Part shown: piece by piece, positions 6,153 through 11,128 of the stretch
Layout of the letters: each line of letters begins with the position of its first letter
Numbering within the stretch: the stretch's first letter is position 1
Assembly (NCBI GenBank): GCA_945933905.1
Contig: CAMEQX010000018.1
Span: forward strand, 1 to 11,128
Direction: 5' to 3'
DNA length: 11,128 nucleotides
Source of the DNA: an uncultured Clostridia bacterium
GTDB lineage: Bacteria; Bacillota; Clostridia; Oscillospirales; Ruminococcaceae
Made by a program: the position numbers and the translations under genes
Notes under the pieces: generated by a model
The model's input: only the letters and a program-made list of their open reading frames with translations
Databases searched by the model: none
Told to the model about the DNA's origin: nothing

Positions 6153-6866
6153 ATGAGCGAGAAGAAAAGCGGGTTTTTGGCGCTTGCCACAAAGGAAATC
6201 AAATTCAATATTCCAAAGCGGGACAAAAAGCGTCTGCTTGTTCTTTTGGCGGCGCTGGCTGTGATTGTCGGCATTTCAATCGCGCGTTTTCGAATTTACG
6301 TCATTCTTCGCGGCGAACTCTCAACACGAATTTTGAACGCGGTTTATTATGTGCTGATTATGGGTATTGCGATTGCGGGAATGAAACTCACGGATATGGA
6401 TATCAAGAAGAATTTCCGCTTTAAAGGCGCAAAGCAATATATCTGGGGAGTGGCTTCGGGACTTTTTGTGCTGTTTGTCATCACGGTTGTGCCGTCGTTT
6501 TTCGGGATTTCGATTATCGGAGGTCACCGTAACAGTCAAATCCAAACTTATATTTTACAATTTATCCACTACTTTTTCTTTGTGGGTCCTGTCGAGGAAT
6601 TTATCTACAGAGTGTACGTTCAGGATACTCTTTCGGATATTCTGCCGCGGTTTAAGTGGCTTGGAGCTGTTATCGCTGCAGGACTTTTCGGAGTGTGGCA
6701 CATCATCAGCGGCTCATGGTATCAGGTTCGGTTTGCGTTTTGTTTAGGGCTTTTCTGGGGATTTTGCAAGTATTTCTCCAAAAACTGCACCTTTATCTCA
6801 ACTTCAATTTCTCACGCAATGTACGATTTCGGGCTGCTTTTGGCAATGCAATTTATTGTAAAATAA
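6153..6866 (+). CDS. CPBP family intramembrane metalloprotease (CAAX/Abi type)
   Basis: The 237-residue protein has about seven hydrophobic segments (roughly 28-46, 62-77, 97-116, 132-146, 168-182, 192-206, 222-235). It carries the three CPBP motifs: EEFIYR (E148, E149, R153), FGVWH (F179, H183) and HAMYD (H221, D225). These are the expected Glu and His residues of the Rce1-like active site inside the membrane. Family members process prenylated proteins, bacteriocin-type peptides or signalling membrane proteins, and some have immunity roles; the substrate here cannot be read from sequence. The ATG is 2 bases past the preceding gene, with GAGG upstream inside that gene. The neighbouring single-pass protein is a plausible partner or substrate, by adjacency only. 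All motifs are intact. Confidence 0.88.
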   Translation: MSEKKSGFLALATKEIKFNIPKRDKKRLLVLLAALAVIVGISIARFRIYVILRGELSTRILNAVYYVLIMGIAIAGMKLTDMDIKKNFRFKGAKQYIWGVASGLFVLFVITVVPSFFGISIIGGHRNSQIQTYILQFIHYFFFVGPVEEFIYRVYVQDTLSDILPRFKWLGAVIAAGLFGVWHIISGSWYQVRFAFCLGLFWGFCKYFSKNCTFISTSISHAMYDFGLLLAMQFIVK

Positions 6867-6881
6867 CGGAAGGGAAAATTT

Positions 6882-8699
6882 ATGTCGGAGAAAAATTATT
6901 TGGATAATATACGAAATTTCTGCATAATCGCGCACATCGACCACGGAAAATCCACGCTGGCGGACAGAATTCTCGAGCAGACGGAAACTGTCGCGCTGCG
7001 CGATATGGAGGAGCAGCTTCTCGATAATATGGATATCGAGCGCGAGCGCGGAATTACCATAAAAGCGCGCGCCGTTCGCCTTAAATATCACGCGGATAAC
7101 GGCGAGGACTATGTCTTTAACCTTATCGATACCCCCGGTCACGTTGACTTTAACTATGAGGTTTCGCGGTCGCTCGTGGCTTGCGAGGGCGCGGTGCTTA
7201 TCGTGGACGCTTCTCAGGGTATCGAGGCGCAGACGCTCGCAAACACTTATCTTGCCGTGGAAAACGACCTCGAGGTTGTGCCCGTGGTAAACAAAATCGA
7301 TTTGCCGAGCGCTCGTCCGCAAGAGGTTAAAGAGGAAATCGAAAATGTTATCGGTATCGAGGCTCTCGACGCGCCCGAAATTTCCGCGAAAATGGGTATC
7401 AATATCCACGCGGTTATGGAGGAAATTGTCAATAAAATTCCCGCGCCGAAGGGTGATATCGCCGCGCCGCTTAAAGCGCTGATTTTTGACAGCGTTTACG
7501 ACAGCTACAAGGGCGTTATCGTTTATGTACGCGTCAAAGAGGGCTGCGTCAAGCCGGGCGATAAGATTAAAATGATGGCTTCGGGAGCGGAATTTACCGT
7601 TGTCGAAACAGGTTATATGGGGGCTACCGAGCTTGTTCCCGCAAGCGAGCTGAAAGCGGGAGAGGTCGGTTATATCACGGCTTCTATCAAGTCTATCGGC
7701 GATACAAAGGTCGGCGATACCGTAACGAATGCGCAAAATCCCGCTGACGAGGCGCTTCCGGGTTATCGCGAGGTCAATCCGATGGTCTTCAGCGGTATCT
7801 ATCCTGCGGATGGGGCGAAATACCCCGATTTGCGTGACGCGCTCGACAAGCTTCGGCTCAACGACGCTTCGCTGTCATTCGAGCCCGAAAGCTCGATTGC
7901 ACTCGGATTTGGCTTTAGATGCGGTTTTCTCGGGCTGCTCCACATGGAGATTATTCAGGGGAGGATTGAGCGCGAGTATAATCTCGATATCATCACGACT
8001 GCGCCTTCGGTTGTCTATAAAATCGAGATGACGGACGGCACTGTCAGAATGATTGACAACCCGACAAATTACCCCGATACCACGCTTATCGCGCAGAGCT
8101 ACGAGCCTATGGTCAACGCGCACGTCTATTCTCCGTCCGAATATGTCGGCGGGATTATGGAACTTTGTCAGAACAGGCGCGGCGTGTTCAAGGATATGAA
8201 ATATATCGACGAGAAGCGCGTTGATTTGCACTACGAGCTCCCGCTCAACGAGATTGTCTATGACTTTTTCGACGCGCTGAAGTCCCGCACGCGCGGCTAT
8301 GCAAGCTATGACTATGAGATGATTGGCTTTGCTCCGTCTAAGCTCGTCAAGCTCGATATAATGCTCAACGGCGAGGTTATCGACGCGCTTTCGTTCATCG
8401 TTTTTGCGGACAGAGCCTATGAGCGCGCGCGTAAAATGGCTGAAAAGCTCAAGGAAAATATCCCGCGGCAGCTCTTTGAAATTCCTATTCAGGCTTGCGT
8501 TGGCGGGAAAATTATCGCGCGTGAAACAATAAAGGCGCTCCGCAAGGACGTTCTCGCGAAGTGCTACGGCGGTGATATCACGCGCAAGAAAAAGCTCCTC
8601 GAAAAGCAAAAAGAGGGCAAGAAGCGTATGCGGCAATTCGGTACGGTTGAGGTGCCGCAGGAGGCGTTTATGGCTGTCCTCAAGCTTGACGACGACTGA
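6882..8699 (+). CDS. lepA: Elongation factor 4 (LepA), ribosome-associated GTPase
   Basis: LepA/EF4 is a translational GTPase related to EF-G that acts on the ribosome, with proposed roles in back-translocation, initiation and 30S biogenesis. The 605-residue product has G1 AHIDHGKST (17-25), switch region RERGITIK (54-61), DTPGH (83-87) and NKID (137-140), then domain II, the [14 protein letters not shown] region of domain III, and the LepA-specific C-terminal domain with the Lys/Arg-rich [17 protein letters not shown]. Length is normal for the family. ATG 6882 follows GGAAGGGA, 15 bases after the CPBP gene, so it is read from the upstream operon; no separate promoter is visible. It overlaps nothing and ends 1 base before hemW, the classic lepA-hemW pair. 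Confidence 0.97.
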   Translation: MSEKNYLDNIRNFCIIAHIDHGKSTLADRILEQTETVALRDMEEQLLDNMDIERERGITIKARAVRLKYHADNGEDYVFNLIDTPGHVDFNYEVSRSLVACEGAVLIVDASQGIEAQTLANTYLAVENDLEVVPVVNKIDLPSARPQEVKEEIENVIGIEALDAPEISAKMGINIHAVMEEIVNKIPAPKGDIAAPLKALIFDSVYDSYKGVIVYVRVKEGCVKPGDKIKMMASGAEFTVVETGYMGATELVPASELKAGEVGYITASIKSIGDTKVGDTVTNAQNPADEALPGYREVNPMVFSGIYPADGAKYPDLRDALDKLRLNDASLSFEPESSIALGFGFRCGFLGLLHMEIIQGRIEREYNLDIITTAPSVVYKIEMTDGTVRMIDNPTNYPDTTLIAQSYEPMVNAHVYSPSEYVGGIMELCQNRRGVFKDMKYIDEKRVDLHYELPLNEIVYDFFDALKSRTRGYASYDYEMIGFAPSKLVKLDIMLNGEVIDALSFIVFADRAYERARKMAEKLKENIPRQLFEIPIQACVGGKIIARETIKALRKDVLAKCYGGDITRKKKLLEKQKEGKKRMRQFGTVEVPQEAFMAVLKLDDD

Positions 8700-8700
8700 T

Positions 8701-9738
8701 ATGAGGGGTTTGTATATTCACGTTCCGTTTTGCGTGAGGAAGTGCCCTTACTGCGACTTTTACTCCGAGAAATTTTCGCCGGAGAAAAGCGAAAAGTACA
8801 CTGCGGCGGTTGTCCGAAATCTCAAACGTTATCCCGTCAAATTCGACACGGTTTATTTCGGCGGGGGAACGCCTGCGCTGATTTCGGGGAAAATCGCGGA
8901 AATTCTTCGGGAGGTCGATTATCCCGAGGGCGCGGAAATTACCGTTGAGTGCAACCCCGATGTTACAAACGAGCGTGTTCTCGCGGAACTCAAAAACGCG
9001 GGAGTTAATCGGATTTCGTTTGGTGTGCAGTCGCTGAACGAGGGTGAGCTTGAAGCGCTTGGGCGGCTTCACGGCGCGGAAAGTGCAAAAAAGGCGATTA
9101 TTCTCGCGCACGAGCTTGGGTTCGAGAACATCTCGGCGGATTTGATGCTCGGTGTGCCGCAGCAGAGCGTGAGGTCGCTTGAACAGACGATTGACGAGCT
9201 TTGTAAGCTCCCGATAACGCACGTTTCCGCGTATTTGCTCAAAATTGAACCGAACACCCCGTTTGGCAAAAATCCGCCCGAAATCCCCGATGAAGACGGG
9301 CAGGCGGAACTGTATCTCGCGGCGGTTGAAATGCTCGAAAAGCGCGGTTTTTTGCAATATGAAATCAGTAATTTCGCGAAAAACGGCTTTGAGAGCCGCC
9401 ACAATTTGATTTACTGGCGCGCGGAGGAGTATGTGGGAATAGGTCCCGCGGCGCATTCTTATTTCAACGGAACGCGGTTTGCTGTCCCGAGAAATACCGC
9501 GGAATTTCTCGAAAATCACGCCCAGCGGGAGCTTGTCACCGATGAAAATCCCGATAAATATGAGGAAAAAATCTTGCTCGGGCTGCGGCTTCGCGAGGGG
9601 ATTTTGCTTGATGAGAGGATTGAAAAGCGGCTGCGGCTTGTCCCGAAGGAGCTTTTTCGCGTGGAGAATGGGCGGGTTTCGCTCACGCCGGAGGGATTTT
9701 TGCTGTCAAATTCTATTATCTCTGCGATACTTTCGTAA
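8701..9738 (+). CDS. hemW: HemW, radical SAM heme chaperone (HemN-like)
   Basis: HemW is a radical-SAM protein that binds heme and is believed to deliver it to membrane proteins; it is often annotated as coproporphyrinogen III oxidase. The 345-residue product has MRGLYIHVPF, then the [4Fe-4S] cysteines C11, C15 and C18 (CX3CX2C), with Phe20 where true HemN has a fourth Cys. GGGTP is at 54-58, NRISFGVQSL follows, and HNLIYW lies at 234-239, all typical of HemW. It is somewhat short for the family (commonly about 370-400), mostly at the C-terminal domain. Start: ATG 8701 fits the family N-terminus; upstream codons in this frame lie inside lepA. There is no Shine-Dalgarno close to the ATG. The start lies 1 base after the lepA TGA, suggesting coupling. 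Confidence 0.93.
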   Translation: MRGLYIHVPFCVRKCPYCDFYSEKFSPEKSEKYTAAVVRNLKRYPVKFDTVYFGGGTPALISGKIAEILREVDYPEGAEITVECNPDVTNERVLAELKNAGVNRISFGVQSLNEGELEALGRLHGAESAKKAIILAHELGFENISADLMLGVPQQSVRSLEQTIDELCKLPITHVSAYLLKIEPNTPFGKNPPEIPDEDGQAELYLAAVEMLEKRGFLQYEISNFAKNGFESRHNLIYWRAEEYVGIGPAAHSYFNGTRFAVPRNTAEFLENHAQRELVTDENPDKYEEKILLGLRLREGILLDERIEKRLRLVPKELFRVENGRVSLTPEGFLLSNSIISAILS

Positions 9739-9773
9739 AAAAATTCCCCTTGCTTGCGCGAGGGGATTTTTTT
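9737..9773. terminator. Bidirectional terminator between hemW and groEL
   Basis: In the rightward transcript UCCCCUUGC (9745-9753) pairs with GCGAGGGGA (9758-9766), with one U-G wobble and a 4-base loop, followed by seven T (9767-9773). In the leftward transcript the same stem has one C-A mismatch but is followed by seven T (9743-9737). It directly follows the hemW stop and lies 13 bases past the groEL stop, so it can end both operons. Confidence 0.9.
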
Positions 9774-9785
9774 ATTTATCGGAAA

Positions 9786-11128
9786 TCAATACATTCCGCC
9801 CATTCCGCCTGCGGGAGCTGCCGCGGGTGCCTCGGGCTCGGGTTTATCGGCAACAAGGCTCTCGGTCGTGAGAACCATCTCCGCTACGGAAGAAGCGTTC
9901 TGGAGAGCAGAACGAGTTACTTTCGCGGGGTCAACGATGCCCTTCTTAATCATATCGCCGTAGCTCTCGCTGTAAGCGTCGTAGCCGTAGCCTACGGTCT
10001 TTTTCTTCATTATAGTGTCGATGATAACAGAGCCTTCAACGCCTGCGTTCAGAGCAATCTGACGAACGGGCTCTTCAAGCGCCTTCAGAACGATTGCCGC
10101 ACCTGTCTTTTCATCGCCCTCGAGAGAGTTCATAACATCCTGAACAGCGGGCGTTGCATTCAGCAGAGCAACGCCGCCGCCCGCAACGATACCCTCCTCA
10201 ACAGCTGCCTTGGTAGCCGCGAGAGCGTCCTCGATACGAAGCTTCTTCTCCTTCATCTCAACCTCGGTTGCCGCGCCGACCTTGATTACGCCAACGCCGC
10301 CCGCAAGCTTTGCAAGGCGCTCCTGAAGCTTTTCCTTGTCAAACTCGGAGGTTGTGTTTTCGATTGCGCTTCTGATTTCGTTTACTCTTGCCTTGATATC
10401 GGAGGACTTGCCTGCGCCGTCAACGATAATCGTGTTCTCCTTGAGAACCTTTACCTGTTTAGCAGTACCGAGCTGGGAAATCTGAGTGTCCTTGATGTCA
10501 AGACCGAGCTCCTCTGTGATAACCTCGCCGCCCGTGAGGATTGCGATATCCTTCAGCATTTCCTTGCGTCTGTCACCAAAGCCGGGCGCCTTTACAGCAA
10601 CGCAGGTGAATACGCCGCGCAGCTTGTTCAGGATAAGGTTTGTCAGAGCGTCGCCGTCAACGTCCTCTGCGATAATCAGCAGCTTCTTGCCCGACTGTAC
10701 AATCTGCTCGAGCAGCGGGAGAATGTCCTGAATGGAAGAAATTTTCTTGTCTGTGATGAGGATATAGGGGTTGTCGAGAACGGCTTCCATCTTATCGGTG
10801 TCGGTTACCATATAAGGCGAAATGTAGCCTCTGTCGAACTGCATTCCCTCAACAACATCGCTGTAAGTCTCGGCGGTCTTGCTCTCCTCGAGAGTGATAA
10901 CGCCGTCAGCGGAAACCTTATCCATTGCGTCTGCAATCAGCTTTCCGATGAACTCGTCGCCCGCAGAAACGGTCGCTACACGAGCGATATCGGCAGTGCC
11001 GGCAACCTTCTTGGAATTCTTCTTGATTTCAGCAACAGCCGCGTCAACAGCCTTCTTCATACCCTTCTTAACAACCATCGGGTTTGCGCCTGCAGCGATG
11101 TTCTTCATACCCTCGCGAACGAGCGCCT
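9786..11128 (-). CDS. groEL: Chaperonin GroEL (N-terminal part outside the window)
   Basis: GroEL forms the 14-mer cage that folds proteins with GroES and ATP. The frame is open to the right edge: before the Met at 11108 it reads ALVREG, matching the GroEL segment ahead of the conserved [11 protein letters not shown], so that Met is internal and about 100 residues are missing. About 446 residues are visible. Seen: the apical domain ([32 protein letters not shown]), the catalytic Asp of ATP hydrolysis in [10 protein letters not shown], the [11 protein letters not shown] segment, and the flexible tail GGMGGMY. Gene order places it convergent to hemW. The promoter, any CIRCE operator and groES would lie to the right of the window. 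Confidence 0.97.
   Translation of the reverse strand, partial: ALVREGMKNIAAGANPMVVKKGMKKAVDAAVAEIKKNSKKVAGTADIARVATVSAGDEFIGKLIADAMDKVSADGVITLEESKTAETYSDVVEGMQFDRGYISPYMVTDTDKMEAVLDNPYILITDKKISSIQDILPLLEQIVQSGKKLLIIAEDVDGDALTNLILNKLRGVFTCVAVKAPGFGDRRKEMLKDIAILTGGEVITEELGLDIKDTQISQLGTAKQVKVLKENTIIVDGAGKSSDIKARVNEIRSAIENTTSEFDKEKLQERLAKLAGGVGVIKVGAATEVEMKEKKLRIEDALAATKAAVEEGIVAGGGVALLNATPAVQDVMNSLEGDEKTGAAIVLKALEEPVRQIALNAGVEGSVIIDTIMKKKTVGYGYDAYSESYGDMIKKGIVDPAKVTRSALQNASSVAEMVLTTESLVADKPEPEAPAAAPAGGMGGMY

Noticed and set aside
8572..8700. hemW start inside lepA adding 43 residues
   Set aside because: The extra residues are a basic shadow of the lepA C-terminus. The family N-terminus begins at MRGLYIHVPF.
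6804..9519. Long antisense frames opposite lepA and hemW (6804-7736, 7875-8636, 8680-9519)
   Set aside because: These mirror the codon bias of two unmistakable genes on the plus strand. Nothing in their translations looks like a real protein, and they cross gene boundaries without signals.
1..11128. tRNA, rRNA, CRISPR array, insertion sequence or prophage
   Set aside because: No tRNA-like cloverleaf, regularly spaced repeats, transposase, integrase or terminal repeats were seen; nearly all bases are accounted for by housekeeping genes.

Overview
The window is chromosomal housekeeping DNA from a low-to-mid GC Gram-positive bacterium, most likely a member of the Clostridia (Oscillospiraceae/Ruminococcaceae-like). 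This rests on protein character (SecA, Ffh, LepA, HemW and GroEL all look clostridial), the ylxM-ffh-rpsP-khpA gene order, strong Shine-Dalgarno sites, consensus sigma-A promoters and hairpin plus U-run terminators. Nothing indicates a plasmid, phage, transposon or CRISPR array. The genus cannot be named from the sequence alone.

Layout. (1) 2-2692 (+): secA, lacking only its first few codons, closed by an intrinsic terminator. (2) 2733-5442 (-): an operon transcribed leftward from a perfect TTGACA-N17-TATAAT promoter: ylxM, ffh, a 68-residue two-helix Imm17-like membrane protein, rpsP and khpA, ending in its own terminator convergent with that of secA. (3) 5369-5535: a short divergent promoter region whose two promoters are close mirror images. 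(4) 5474-9773 (+): an operon of four tightly spaced genes: an unrecognised membrane-anchored protein, a CPBP/CAAX-type intramembrane protease, lepA and hemW. It ends in a hairpin that can also stop transcription from the right. (5) 9786 to the right edge (-): groEL, missing about its first 100 residues.

Together the genes cover protein export (SecA; SRP protein Ffh and its presumed regulator YlxM), the ribosome (S16, LepA/EF4, the RNA-binding protein KhpA), folding (GroEL) and heme handling (HemW). The less ordinary parts are the Imm17-like gene inside the SRP operon, the unknown protein/CPBP protease pair heading the lepA-hemW operon, the mirrored divergent promoters, a SecA without the usual C-terminal zinc motif, and a cluster of alternative hairpins before rpsP. 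I see no convincing undescribed multi-gene system; the membrane-protein/protease pair and the Imm17-like gene are the best candidates for unknown biology.

Several naive reading-frame starts are wrong and are corrected here: secA continues upstream of the TTG at 41, rpsP starts at 3323, the unknown membrane protein at 5536, and hemW at 8701.
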